DNA of 64,000 bases from Pseudomonas fluorescens (GCF_019212185.1 NZ_CP078138.1:2710501-2774500), one strand, 5' to 3'. Counted from the stretch's first letter, positions 8,761 to 17,790 are shown. Program-made: numbers and translations. The notes: generated by a model not told the origin, from the letters alone.

Positions 8761-9993
8761 ATGAGTGCCACATCCCCATCCCACCTGCCCGAGCAGGCCA
8801 CATCGGCTCCCAGGCGCCCGGCCCATATCATCCGCAGTGACGCCGAAGCCATTGAGGTGGCGCAGCGGCTTGCCGAGGATTTTGCCCGTGAAGCCCTGGA
8901 GCGCGACCGTGACCGGCGCCTGCCGTGGGCCGAGCTGGAGCGTTTTTCCGAAAGTGGCCTGTGGGCTATTACCGTGCCGCAAAGCCATGGCGGCGCCGGG
9001 GTGTCCTACCGCACCCTGACCGAAGTGGTGGCGATTATTTCCGCTGTCGACTCGTCGCTGGGGCAATTGCCGCAGAACCACTTTGGCGTGCTCAACAACC
9101 TGCTGCTCACCGGCAGCGAGGCACAGAAAACCGAATACCTGGCCAAGGTGCTGGCGGGGTATCGCTTTGGCAATGCTTTTTCCGAGGCCAAGAGCAAGAC
9201 CGTCACCGCCTTTGAAACGCGGATCCGCTTCGACGGCGACAGTGCCGTGCTCGACGGCGAGAAGGCCTACTGCACCGGCGCGTTGTTCGCCCATATCGTG
9301 CCGGTGGCCGGTGTCGACGAACTGAACCGGCCGTTCGTAGCCTTTGTCCCGCGCGAGACACCGGGCCTGCAAGTGATTGACAGCTGGGACGGTTTCGGTC
9401 AACGCATCACCGCCAGCGGCAAGGTTCTGCTCGATGGCGTGCGCGTTCCCGCCAGCGCCGTCATACCGGCCTGGAAAGCCTACGATCAACCGACCGCCGA
9501 CGGCCCGGTGTCGCAGATTATCCAGGCCGCCGTAGACACCGGCATTGCCCGTGGCGCCTTTGCCGAGACCCTGCGCGTCGCTCGCCTGGCCCGACCCTGG
9601 GCCGACAGCGGCCTCGAGCAAGGTCGCCAGGACCCCTTGAGTCAGGCCGCCATCGGTGACCTGGCCTGGCGCCTGCGCGCCGCCGAAGCCATTCTCCAGC
9701 GCTCGGCGCAAGCGGTCGATCTGGCCCTCGCCGAGCCCAGTGAAGACAGCGTCGCCCACGCCTCGGTGATCGTTGGCCAGGCCAAGGTGCTGTCCACCGA
9801 AATCGCCTTGCTGGCGTCCACACGCCTGCTGGAACTGGGCGGCACGCGCACGGTGACCGCCAGCCAGGGTCTGGATCGTTTCTGGCGCAATGCCCGCACC
9901 CACACCCTGCACGACCCGGTGCGCTGGAAGTTTCACCTGATCGGTAATCAGCGCCTCAACGGCGTCAAACCTTCTCGCCATTCCTGGAACTAA
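8761..9993 (+). CDS. sfnB: SfnB-family sulfur acquisition oxidoreductase (acyl-CoA dehydrogenase fold)
   Basis: A 410-residue flavoprotein of the acyl-CoA dehydrogenase superfamily, closest to the SfnB/DszC branch that monooxygenates organosulfur compounds with reduced flavin. Seen: AHIIRSDAEAIEVAQRLAED, SGLWAITVPQSHGGAGVSY, QLPQNHFG, RFGNAFSEAKSK, SWDGFGQRITASGKVLLDGV and the C-terminal LDRFWRNARTHTLHDPVRWK. SfnB-type proteins are named from the dimethylsulfone locus of Pseudomonas putida. It lies 129 bases after the ABC operon and is followed closely by a small related gene. The orthology name is inferred from sequence resemblance. Confidence 0.82.
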   Translation: MSATSPSHLPEQATSAPRRPAHIIRSDAEAIEVAQRLAEDFAREALERDRDRRLPWAELERFSESGLWAITVPQSHGGAGVSYRTLTEVVAIISAVDSSLGQLPQNHFGVLNNLLLTGSEAQKTEYLAKVLAGYRFGNAFSEAKSKTVTAFETRIRFDGDSAVLDGEKAYCTGALFAHIVPVAGVDELNRPFVAFVPRETPGLQVIDSWDGFGQRITASGKVLLDGVRVPASAVIPAWKAYDQPTADGPVSQIIQAAVDTGIARGAFAETLRVARLARPWADSGLEQGRQDPLSQAAIGDLAWRLRAAEAILQRSAQAVDLALAEPSEDSVAHASVIVGQAKVLSTEIALLASTRLLELGGTRTVTASQGLDRFWRNARTHTLHDPVRWKFHLIGNQRLNGVKPSRHSWN

Positions 9994-10003
9994 GGAGCCT
10001 CCC

Positions 10004-10363
10004 ATGCCTAATTCAACTCGCCGCGCCGATTTGCAATTTGCCGAAAACACCCTACGGGCGCTGGTCGAGCACCTGCAAGCAGGGCCATTGAAAAACGACA
10101 GCCTGGCGATCGCCGCTGTCGGTGATCTCGAGGTGCGGGTCGCCGCCGCCCAGGCCCTGCTGGACTGGGCCGAGCACTCGCCAGCCGCGGCCATCGAGGC
10201 GCGTCTGGCCGCCGCTGAAGCGGCGCAACGGGGCAGCGAACTGCATCTGGAATGGAGTGGCCGGGCACTGCACAGGCCGAGTGCCGAAGGGCAAGGTGTA
10301 CCGCCGGCCCATTTGCGTCGCCGCCTGGGTGACCACTACCTCAATGGGGCGGCGCTGGACTGA
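10004..10363 (+). CDS. small protein resembling only the C-terminal domain of SfnB
   Basis: A 119-residue protein with its own ribosome-binding site (AAGGAG overlapping the sfnB stop codon). The segment AAVGDLEVRVAAAQALLDWA resembles AAIGDLAWRLRAAEAILQRS of the preceding SfnB-like protein, and LRRRLGDHYLNGAALD resembles its KFHLIGNQRLNGVKP end. The N-terminal and middle flavin-binding domains are absent. It could be a leftover of a tandem duplication or a small partner subunit. The intact frame and strong ribosome site argue that it is translated. Confidence 0.6.
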   Translation: MPNSTRRADLQFAENTLRALVEHLQAGPLKNDSLAIAAVGDLEVRVAAAQALLDWAEHSPAAAIEARLAAAEAAQRGSELHLEWSGRALHRPSAEGQGVPPAHLRRRLGDHYLNGAALD

Positions 10364-10376
10364 CCGAGTTAATCCG

Positions 10377-10410
10377 AGGCGCCCCGTCGAATGCGGGGCG
10401 CCTTGGGTTT
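10377..10410. terminator. bidirectional hairpin terminator between convergent genes
   Basis: AGGCGCCCCG (10377-10386) and CGGGGCGCCT (10394-10403) form a perfect ten-pair GC-rich stem with a seven-base loop, followed by a short T-containing tail (TGGGTTT). It lies exactly between the plus-strand small gene and the minus-strand DszC-like gene. Confidence 0.75.
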
Positions 10411-11651
10411 CAGCCTTGCTTGGCGCCACCACCGATCTGCCACACATAAGGCGGTTCGGTACCGTTGACGTGCCAGTCGCCGATGATCCGTTCCTTATAG
10501 ATCACCGGGTTGTGGGAGGCCGCGGTGCGCGCGTTGCGCCAGTGCCGGTCAAGCTGCTTGGCGGTGCTGGTCCCCGACGCGCCGAGTGTGTTGAACAGGT
10601 CGCTGGTGGCGCGCAGGATCAGCTCGACCGCCGCCACTTGGGCTTGGGCTGACTCCAATTCAGCGGCGATATTGGCCTGGCGTTCGGCCTCAGCGTCGCC
10701 GGCGAAGTGCGCGAGGTAGGCCTCCTGTGCCGCCTGGGCGGCGCGCAGGGTGGCGGCCTCGCTGGCATAGACCTGGCCGGAAGCCTTGCCGATCACTTGC
10801 TGGATCTGCGGGTCCTCGGCGGTGGACGCGGCAGCGCCATGACTGAACACCCGGGTGCGCTTGCCCACCTCGTGCGAGAAGTCGCGCAGGGCGGCGCGGC
10901 CGGAGCCCACCAGTACCGCGAGCAAGACCAGTTGATAGAAGGCGGTCTGGTATTTGAAGCGAGTGCTGAAGTCGATGAGGTTTTCTTCCTCGACCACGGC
11001 GTTGACAAATACCGAGGTGCCGCTGCCGGTGGTGCGCTGGCCGAAACCGTCCCAGTCGTCGCTTTGTTGGACGCCCGGTTGTTGGGTGCGGATGGCCGCA
11101 ATGACGTCGGCGCCAGTGTCGTCGCGGCGGGCGAACAGATCGATCCAGTCGGAATAGAGGCTGCCGGTGCTGTAGTACTTGGTGCCGTTGACCCGCCATT
11201 GATCGCCCTGGCGCGACACTCGGGTGATGACCTCACCGATCTTCACCGCGCCGATTTCGGTCCAGGCACAGCCCACCAGATCACCCTCGACGAAGCGCTG
11301 CAACCACACCGCCTGCGAGCCGCTGGCCTGGGCGTTGAGCCGGTCCTCGACAAAGGCGAAGTGGCCGCGCAGGGCCTGGGCAATATTGGAATCGGCTTCG
11401 GCCAGTTCGATCAGCAGTTGGAACAATTGCGGCAGGGTCGCGCCGCCGCCACCGAATTCAAGCGGTACGCGCACGGCGCCGAAGCCGGCTTCCTTGAGCC
11501 ACTGGATCGGCTCGTGGGGCAAGCTGCGCTCGCGCTCGCGGGCCACCGTACCGGCGGCAATCCGCGCAAATATCGGGCGGAATCGTGCGGCGAGGGTGTT
11601 GTAGTCGACGCTGCTGGCGAGCGACGGCAGGTGTTGGGCTTGGGCAGTCAT
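10410..11651 (-). CDS. DszC/SfnC-like flavin monooxygenase (acyl-CoA dehydrogenase fold)
   Basis: A 413-residue member of the DszC-like branch of the acyl-CoA dehydrogenase superfamily. Visible segments are LKEAGFGAVRVPLEFGGGGA, WRVNGTKYYSTGSLYSDWID, DDWDGFGQRTTGSGTSVFVN and the end KQLDRHWRNARTAASHNPVI. These proteins use reduced flavin and oxygen to oxidise organosulfur substrates rather than acyl-CoA. It is divergent from sfnG, and a good sigma-54 promoter lies 39 bases before its start, so the two are probably co-induced under sulfur limitation. Confidence 0.82.
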   Translation of the reverse strand: MTAQAQHLPSLASSVDYNTLAARFRPIFARIAAGTVARERERSLPHEPIQWLKEAGFGAVRVPLEFGGGGATLPQLFQLLIELAEADSNIAQALRGHFAFVEDRLNAQASGSQAVWLQRFVEGDLVGCAWTEIGAVKIGEVITRVSRQGDQWRVNGTKYYSTGSLYSDWIDLFARRDDTGADVIAAIRTQQPGVQQSDDWDGFGQRTTGSGTSVFVNAVVEEENLIDFSTRFKYQTAFYQLVLLAVLVGSGRAALRDFSHEVGKRTRVFSHGAAASTAEDPQIQQVIGKASGQVYASEAATLRAAQAAQEAYLAHFAGDAEAERQANIAAELESAQAQVAAVELILRATSDLFNTLGASGTSTAKQLDRHWRNARTAASHNPVIYKERIIGDWHVNGTEPPYVWQIGGGAKQG

Positions 11652-11689
11652 GTGAACTCTCCTGGGACGGCAATCTGGACCTGAGTCAT

Positions 11690-11705
11690 TGCACAGGCCG
11701 TGCCG
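11690..11705 (-). promoter_or_regulatory. sigma-54 promoter of the DszC-like gene
   Basis: On the minus strand the sequence reads CGGCACGGCCTGTGCA: GG and GC separated by exactly ten bases, close to the consensus TGGCACG-N4-TTGCA. It lies 39 bp upstream of the ATG at 11651. Confidence 0.72.
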
Positions 11706-11780
11706 TTACCGGGAAGTCCGTGTTTACAGGGGATTGCTCGGCGAGGTGGGCATGCGGACTGTTGAATCCTCGGACAGCTT

Positions 11781-11807
11781 GTTGATGCACTGTTGATGGA
11801 GCAACAG
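11781..11807. promoter_or_regulatory. CTGTTG-N6-CAACAG inverted repeat, probable SfnR enhancer site
   Basis: CTGTTG-ATGGAG-CAACAG (11790-11807) is a perfect inverted repeat with six-base arms. It overlaps two GTTGATG direct repeats, at 11781 and 11792, one helical turn apart. It lies between two divergent sigma-54 promoters, about 54 bp from the sfnG promoter and 85 bp from the opposite one. Binding by SfnR is inference. Confidence 0.6.
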
Positions 11808-11860
11808 CTGCGGGGCTACGTATTTGGCCTATCTTATTGAAATAAAACACAATTTATACC

Positions 11861-11876
11861 TGGCACAGTTGCTGCT
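11861..11876 (+). promoter_or_regulatory. sigma-54 promoter of sfnG
   Basis: TGGCACAGTTGCTGCT carries the -24 GG and -12 GC with the required ten-base gap. It ends 40 bp before the sfnG ATG. The Pseudomonas putida sfnFG promoter is known to be sigma-54 and SfnR dependent, which fits. Confidence 0.78.
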
Positions 11877-11915
11877 CCCGTTATGAGAAACCGAGTCATC
11901 ACTGGAGTACTTGCC

Positions 11916-13010
11916 ATGAGCCAACAACCGATCAAATTCGCCTACTGGGTACCCAACGTCAGCGGTGGCCTGGTGGTCAGCAAGATCGAACAGCGCACCC
12001 GCTGGGACATCGACTACAACCGCGAACTGGCACGGATAGCCGAGCGCTCGGGGTTTGACTACGCGCTGTCGCAGATTCGTTTCACCGCCGGCTACGGCGC
12101 GGATAATCAGCACGATTCAGTGGTCATCAGCCACGCGTTGCTGGCCGCCACCGAGAAGCTCAAGGTGATCGCCGCGATCCTGCCGGGCCCGTGGACGCCG
12201 TCGCTGGCGGCCAAGCAATTGGCGACCATCGACCAGTTCACTCAAGGACGGGTGGCGGTGAACATTGTCTCCGGTTGGTTCAAGGGTGAGTTCCGCGCCA
12301 TTGGCGAGCCGTGGCTGGACCATGACGAGCGCTATCGTCGTTCGGAGGAATTCATCCGCGCCCTCAAAGGCATCTGGACCCAGGACAATTTCAGCTTCTC
12401 CGGCGATTTTTATCGCTTCCACAACTACAGCCTCAAGCCCAAACCGCTGCAGCGTCCGCATCCGGAAATCTTCCAGGGGGGCAGTTCGCGAGCTGCCCGG
12501 GACATGGCTGCGCGGGTCTCCGACTGGTACTTCACCAACGGCAATACCGTGGAGGGCATCAAGGCACAGGTCGACGATTTGCGGGCCAAGGCGGCGCTTA
12601 ACGGCCATTCGGTCAAGGTTGGGGTCAACGCCTTTATCATCGCCCGTGAAACCGAAGCCGAAGCGCGGGCAGTGCTCGCCGAAATCATCGACAAGGCTGA
12701 CCCGCAAGCCGTGCAAGGTTTTGCCGGCGAAGCAAAAAACGCCGGTGCGGCCAGCCCGGAAGGCGAGGGCAATTGGGCGAAGTCGAGCTTTGAAGACTTG
12801 GTGCAGTACAACGACGGTTTCAAAACCAACCTGATCGGCACCCCCCGGCAGATTGCCGAGCGTATCGTCGAGTTGAAAGCCATTGGCGTCGACCTGATCC
12901 TCTCGGCCTTCCTGCATTTCCAGGAAGAGGTCGAGTACTTCGGCAAACACGTGTTGCCGCTGGTGCGCGAACTGGAGCAGGCCCGCGCCGAGGCGCTGGA
13001 ACCGGTGTAA
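11916..13010 (+). CDS. sfnG: dimethylsulfone monooxygenase SfnG
   Basis: A 364-residue FMNH2-dependent LLM monooxygenase. Residues MSQQPIKFAYWVPNVSGGLV, AILPGPWTPSLAAKQLATID, GRVAVNIVSGWFKGEF and HPEIFQGGSSRAARDMAARV match SfnG, which converts dimethylsulfone to methanesulfinate using reduced FMN from a partner reductase. The length matches the family. A longer reading frame begins at 11883, but the ATG at 11916 has TGGAG eight bases before it and lies downstream of the sigma-54 promoter. It is convergent with sfnR, and the FMN reductase sfnE nearby can supply reduced FMN. Confidence 0.92.
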   Translation: MSQQPIKFAYWVPNVSGGLVVSKIEQRTRWDIDYNRELARIAERSGFDYALSQIRFTAGYGADNQHDSVVISHALLAATEKLKVIAAILPGPWTPSLAAKQLATIDQFTQGRVAVNIVSGWFKGEFRAIGEPWLDHDERYRRSEEFIRALKGIWTQDNFSFSGDFYRFHNYSLKPKPLQRPHPEIFQGGSSRAARDMAARVSDWYFTNGNTVEGIKAQVDDLRAKAALNGHSVKVGVNAFIIARETEAEARAVLAEIIDKADPQAVQGFAGEAKNAGAASPEGEGNWAKSSFEDLVQYNDGFKTNLIGTPRQIAERIVELKAIGVDLILSAFLHFQEEVEYFGKHVLPLVRELEQARAEALEPV

Positions 13011-13040
13011 CACCTGCGGCCGGTGGTGATACGAAAATCC

Positions 13041-13094
13041 CTGTAGGCGCTGGCTTGTCGGGCCGCCGCATCGCTGGCTAGCCAGCTCCTACAG
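13041..13094. repeat. REP-like inverted repeat between sfnG and sfnR
   Basis: CTGTAGGCGCTGGCTTG at the left and CTAGCCAGCTCCTACAG at the right form an imperfect inverted pair typical of Pseudomonas REP doublets. It lies between the convergent sfnG and sfnR genes, where it may also act in termination. Confidence 0.75.
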
Positions 13095-13107
13095 GAATCG
13101 CAGCCCT

Positions 13108-14208
<1,101 letters not shown>

Positions 14209-14217
14209 AAGCGTGCC

Positions 14218-15405
14218 TCAGGAATAGAAAGACGGAATTGGGCGTTTGCCGCTCAGCGCCCATTCACCCAATTCGTGCACGCGGTAATCCACCGGGTCGT
14301 GCAGGGTCTGGGTGCGCAGGTTGCGCCAGTGGCGGTCGAAGCGCAGGGATGCGTGGGTGGCTCGGGCGCCGGTGACTTCGAACAGGCGGTTGCAGATGTC
14401 CAGGCCGTTGCGGGTCGCGGCGACCTTGGCGGTGCCGATAGACAACGCCAGTTGTGCACGCTCCTCGGCGCTCAATTCCTCACCCTTGGCCCAGGCCGCA
14501 TCGAGCTGGGCGGCGGCCCGTTCGATCAGCAATCTGACGCTTTCCAGGCCGACCCAGAACTCGCCGTAATGGCGCAGCACGTAAGGGTCTTCGCTGCTAT
14601 GGGCGGCGCTGGAACGGAACCACGGGCGACTTTCCTTGAGCGTGTAATTGCGCGCTTCCTCGAAGGCCCCTTCGGCGATGCCGAGAAACAGGTTGGAGAA
14701 ATGCAGCTGTGCGATCAGCGGCCGCAGACCGGCGAAGGGCGTGCTCAACGGACCGGGATCGAGCAGCAGTTCGCCGTGCTCGACGCGCACCCGTTCGAAG
14801 GTCGCGCTGCCGCTGTCGGTCTGGCGCTGGCCAATGTTGTCCCAGTCGCCGTGCAGGGTGATCCCGGAGCGAGCGCTGGGAATCGCCGCGATCAGTAGCT
14901 TGCCACCGGCCCGTTCGTCGATGGCCGAGGCGATCAGCATCTGCGAATCACTGGCGCCGGAGCAGAAGCTTTTCTGCCCGGAGAACTCGTACCAGCCGTC
15001 GAAGGTGCGCATCACCGTGCGGGTGTCCAGGGGGTTCAGGGCGTTGCCCCAGAACCAGTTTTTGCGCGCGGTCTGCTCGAACCAGGGTTGCCATTGCTCG
15101 GGGCGCGAGAACAGGCGCACGGTGGCCAGCATCAGGTGGTGAAACCCGAACACGTGGGCCAGGGAACTGTCGACCCGGGCGAACTCGCGGGTCACTGCCA
15201 GGGTTTCGCTCCAGCTGGCGCCCAGGCCGCCGTATTGGCGGGGGATGCTCAGGGCCAGCAGGCCACTGGTGCGCAGGGCATCGCGCTCGATCTTGGGCGT
15301 GCCGCCGCGGGCATCGCGCTCGACCGCGGTCTCGGCAAATTGCGCGGCCAGCAAGCGCGCGGTCTGCAGCGGGGTCGACTGCGCAGGGTGAAGATGAACA
15401 CTCAT
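14218..15405 (-). CDS. sfnC: SfnC, DszC-like flavin-dependent monooxygenase
   Basis: A 395-residue acyl-CoA dehydrogenase-fold protein of the DszC-like group. Seen: [60 protein letters not shown] and [20 protein letters not shown]. Its place between sfnE and sfnR is that of sfnC in Pseudomonas putida, where the operon takes part in dimethylsulfone/methanesulfonate use. The exact substrate of SfnC is not settled as far as I know. It starts 17 bases after the sfnE stop. Confidence 0.85.
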   Translation of the reverse strand: MSVHLHPAQSTPLQTARLLAAQFAETAVERDARGGTPKIERDALRTSGLLALSIPRQYGGLGASWSETLAVTREFARVDSSLAHVFGFHHLMLATVRLFSRPEQWQPWFEQTARKNWFWGNALNPLDTRTVMRTFDGWYEFSGQKSFCSGASDSQMLIASAIDERAGGKLLIAAIPSARSGITLHGDWDNIGQRQTDSGSATFERVRVEHGELLLDPGPLSTPFAGLRPLIAQLHFSNLFLGIAEGAFEEARNYTLKESRPWFRSSAAHSSEDPYVLRHYGEFWVGLESVRLLIERAAAQLDAAWAKGEELSAEERAQLALSIGTAKVAATRNGLDICNRLFEVTGARATHASLRFDRHWRNLRTQTLHDPVDYRVHELGEWALSGKRPIPSFYS

Positions 15406-15422
15406 GTCGGCTTCCTTGCTGA

Positions 15423-15986
15423 TCAGGCAGTCTTGCGCAGGGCGCGGGCGGAGTCGGCGAACAGCGCGGCGGCACGCTCGGCGGCCAGGCGAATGCGTGT
15501 GGCCAGGGCTTCGCTGTTGATGCGGTAGTCGAGGAAATCGCCCTGGCTGGCGTACACGCCAATCGGCAGGGTCAGCGCCTGGAGGAAGCTGAACAGCGGC
15601 CGCAACTGGTGATCGAGCACCAGCGCATGGCGATCGCTGCCACCGGTGGCAGCCAGCAGCACCGGGGTATCGACCAGCGCGTCCTGTTCGATCAGGTCGA
15701 ACAAATGCTTGAAATGCCCGGGAAAGCTGCCGCGATAAACCGGCGAGGTCACCAGCAGCAGGTCAGCGTTTTCGATCAGGCGCAGTTGCTGCTCGACCTC
15801 GGCCGGCAGCTCCGAGCGCCATAGCGCAGCCCCGAGCGGACGGGCAATCTCGCCCAGTTCGATGAGGTGGATTTTCACCGGCAGGTGCTGACTCAGTTCG
15901 GCCAGGATCGACTCGGTCAGTGCCAGGGTGCGCGACGGGCGGCCGGTGCCGCCAGAGACGGCGACGACATTCAACGGTGTGCTCAT
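15423..15986 (-). CDS. sfnE: NAD(P)H-dependent FMN reductase SfnE (MsuE/SsuE family)
   Basis: A 187-residue flavodoxin-like reductase. The N-terminus NVVAVSGGTGRPSRTLALTE is the FMN phosphate-binding motif; LLLVTSPVYRGSFPGHFKHL and LLAATGGSDRHALVLDHQLR are typical of MsuE/SsuE. It supplies reduced FMN to the two-component monooxygenases in this region. A longer frame reaches 16034, but the ATG at 15986 fits the family length. A sigma-54 promoter lies about 45 bp upstream. First gene of sfnECR. Confidence 0.9.
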   Translation of the reverse strand: MSTPLNVVAVSGGTGRPSRTLALTESILAELSQHLPVKIHLIELGEIARPLGAALWRSELPAEVEQQLRLIENADLLLVTSPVYRGSFPGHFKHLFDLIEQDALVDTPVLLAATGGSDRHALVLDHQLRPLFSFLQALTLPIGVYASQGDFLDYRINSEALATRIRLAAERAAALFADSARALRKTA

Positions 15987-16029
15987 TTCAGGTAGTCCTG
16001 TTGTCTGTTGCGAGGAGTACAGAACACAG

Positions 16030-16045
16030 AGCAAATGTTGTGCCT
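16030..16045 (-). promoter_or_regulatory. sigma-54 promoter of sfnECR
   Basis: On the minus strand AGGCACAACATTTGCT has GG and GC separated by ten bases and a perfect TTGCT at -12. It lies 44 bp upstream of the sfnE ATG. Upstream (higher coordinates) are CAACAG at 16088-16093 and TGTTG at 16101-16105, an imperfect version of the repeat seen at sfnG. Confidence 0.72.
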
Positions 16046-16087
16046 GCTTGATAATTACTTATTAATCAATAGGTTGTCGTTATGATT

Positions 16088-16105
16088 CAACAGTCACGAT
16101 TGTTG
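16088..16105. promoter_or_regulatory. CAACA-N8-TGTTG repeat upstream of sfnE
   Basis: CAACA (16088-16092) and TGTTG (16101-16105) form an inverted repeat over an eight-base spacer, 43 bp upstream of the sfnE sigma-54 element. Another CTGTTG is at 16131-16136. It is a candidate enhancer site for SfnR itself or another sulfur-status regulator. Confidence 0.4.
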
Positions 16106-16190
16106 CTGTCGAAGCTGTTCTGCTGATCCGCTGTTGCCCTGCGGGCACTTCAACGAATGTTGGTACGCGGACAGTGATAAAGGATTTTTG

Positions 16191-16240
16191 ATATTTCTAA
16201 AAATACTAACTGGTAATATTTAAATAACATTTAGAAATAT
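16191..16240. repeat. AT-rich inverted repeat with 11-bp arms
   Basis: ATATTTCTAAA (16191-16201) and TTTAGAAATAT (16230-16240) are perfect inverted arms around a 28-base AT-rich loop. The stretch 16140-16307 contains no gene I can support and is much poorer in GC than its surroundings. It may be a transcription stop or a nucleoid-protein site. Confidence 0.45.
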
Positions 16241-16307
16241 GTCGGTGGGCATCGGGTCAAAGCGAGGCCCGAACGGTTCGCAGCGGTGGGCGTGATGGGG
16301 AGGCGCG

Positions 16308-16532
16308 TCAATCGTCGCTGTAATCGACTTGCCGTTCGCTTGATGGCGGTGTGCCAAGGGGCGGCGGGGCAGGCTCGTATTCACTGAGAACAGACAATTC
16401 AATGCGTTTGCAGCGCGGGCACAAGGCTCGGACCTTGGCCTTGGCGTGGCGATCAGAGTCGGCGAGCACTTCACCGTAGATGGCGTGGTCGGTTCGTTTA
16501 CGTGGATAGGCGGTGTAATCGTAGAGGCGCAT
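16308..16532 (-). CDS. small conserved-looking hypothetical protein
   Basis: A 74-residue frame: MRLYDYTAYPRKRTDHAIYG at the start, a CPRC pair (LCPRCKRIELSVLSEYE) in the middle, and a proline-rich acidic tail. The CPRC could be half of a zinc knuckle or a redox pair. The ribosome site is weak, and there are no related neighbours. I do not recognise the family. The balanced composition and absence of a competing gene make coding plausible. Confidence 0.45.
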   Translation of the reverse strand: MRLYDYTAYPRKRTDHAIYGEVLADSDRHAKAKVRALCPRCKRIELSVLSEYEPAPPPLGTPPSSERQVDYSDD

Positions 16533-16659
16533 GCTTCAAGCCGTCCCTGAAAAGCGTGCACCTTGGCATGGCTCGCCGGCGCCGAATTCAAGGTATAGGT
16601 GGCCGTGCCGGGTTCGTCCACTGTCAAAGTTGACAGGTGCCCAACGGCAAGCTTTTGGC

Positions 16660-17610
16660 TCAGACTGTCGAGGCGCTTTGTGTGGCGCGAAACTGTTGCA
16701 GTTCCTCGGTGATTTCCTGAGCCACCGCGTTGATTTCGCCCCGCAGCCACTTGTGTGCGGGGGCGGCGTGCAGGCGTTCGTGCCAGACTTGGGACACGGT
16801 GAAACCGGCCACGGCCACCGGCGGTTCAAACACTTGCAGGGGAATCTCCCGGGCGATGCGCAGAGCGGTCAGCTCAGCGATCATGCCGATCATGTCGGTC
16901 TGCGATATCAGGATATGCGCCAGCAGGAAGTGCGGCACCGTCAGCGAGGTCTTGCAGCGGATCTCGTGTTGTTCGTAGAGGCTGTCGATGGCCTCGCGCA
17001 CTGCCCCGTGATTGCTGCTGATGCGCAGGTGCTGACCGTTGCGGAACTGTTCCAGGGAGAGGCTGCCGTTGATCTGTGGGTGGCCGACGCGTACCACCGA
17101 CTTCAGGCGGTCGCTGAACAAATCGCGCACATGAAAGTTCGCCGGGGCGCTTTTTTCGTTCCAGATGATCAGGTCGAGCTTGCCGTCCTTGAGCAGGTTC
17201 AGGTCTTCTTTCGGGCGCAGCGGCTGGATGTTCAATTCGGCGCCGGGCGCGTTCTGCGCCAGGCGTTGCATCAGCCGGGGCAGGAGGATGAAGCCGATGT
17301 AGTCGGTGGTGGCGATTTCAAAACTGCCCTCGAAGCTCAGCGGGTCGAAGGTTTTGATCGGCTCGATCAGCTTGTGCAGTGCATCCAGGCTTTGCTGCAG
17401 CGGCTCCACCAACGCCAGGGCACGACTGGTGGGCAGCATGCCGCGGCCCATCGAGACGAACAGCGGGTCATTGAACAACAACCGCAAGCGCGCCAGGGTA
17501 TGACTGACCGCCGACTGGGTCATGTTCAGTTGCTGCGCGGTGCGGGTGACGTTGCATTCGTTGAGCAGGCAGAAAAATACCTGCAGCGCTTTCATATCGA
17601 CGTTTTGCAT
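16660..17610 (-). CDS. LysR-family transcriptional regulator
   Basis: A 316-residue LysR protein. The winged helix-turn-helix is near the N-terminus (VFFCLLNECNVTRTAQQLNM followed by TQSAVSHTLARLR), and the effector-binding region begins near SFEGSFEIATTDYIGFILLP. The N-terminal style is that of the NodD/NahR/LeuO-like group. A GTG start at 17640 is possible; the ATG at 17610 gives the normal N-terminus. The amidohydrolase gene lies 216 bases upstream on the same strand, so it may regulate the purine-like cluster at 17.8-24.5 kb. That target is inference. Confidence 0.85.
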   Translation of the reverse strand: MQNVDMKALQVFFCLLNECNVTRTAQQLNMTQSAVSHTLARLRLLFNDPLFVSMGRGMLPTSRALALVEPLQQSLDALHKLIEPIKTFDPLSFEGSFEIATTDYIGFILLPRLMQRLAQNAPGAELNIQPLRPKEDLNLLKDGKLDLIIWNEKSAPANFHVRDLFSDRLKSVVRVGHPQINGSLSLEQFRNGQHLRISSNHGAVREAIDSLYEQHEIRCKTSLTVPHFLLAHILISQTDMIGMIAELTALRIAREIPLQVFEPPVAVAGFTVSQVWHERLHAAPAHKWLRGEINAVAQEITEELQQFRATQSASTV

Positions 17611-17700
17611 GGGCCGGGCCTGAGGGAGGGCGGCGGTCACTGTACCGGGGATTGCTCATAAATGCAGGCGTGCGCCGATTTTGTGATCCAGCACAAACCC

Positions 17701-17790
17701 CTGTAGGCGCTAGCTTGCTAGCGAAGGCGTCGTGTCAGTCGACATTAATGTTGAATGTGCTGGCCCCATCGCGAGCAGGCTCGCTCCTAC
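17701..17790. repeat. REP-like doublet
   Basis: CTGTAGGCGCTAGCTTGCTA at the left and CGAGCAGGCTCGCTCCTAC at the right form an inverted REP pair around a ~50-base spacer. It lies between the LysR gene and the 3' end of the amidohydrolase gene. Confidence 0.7.

Noticed and set aside
8230..10194. 654-codon minus-strand frame across LivF-like and SfnB genes
   Set aside because: It is the antisense shadow of two clearly recognisable genes, with no domain and no start signal of its own.
13041..13094. REP-like repeat after sfnG as a classical terminator
   Set aside because: It can fold, but no T run follows on either strand and the sequence is a member of the dispersed REP family, so it is listed as a repeat.
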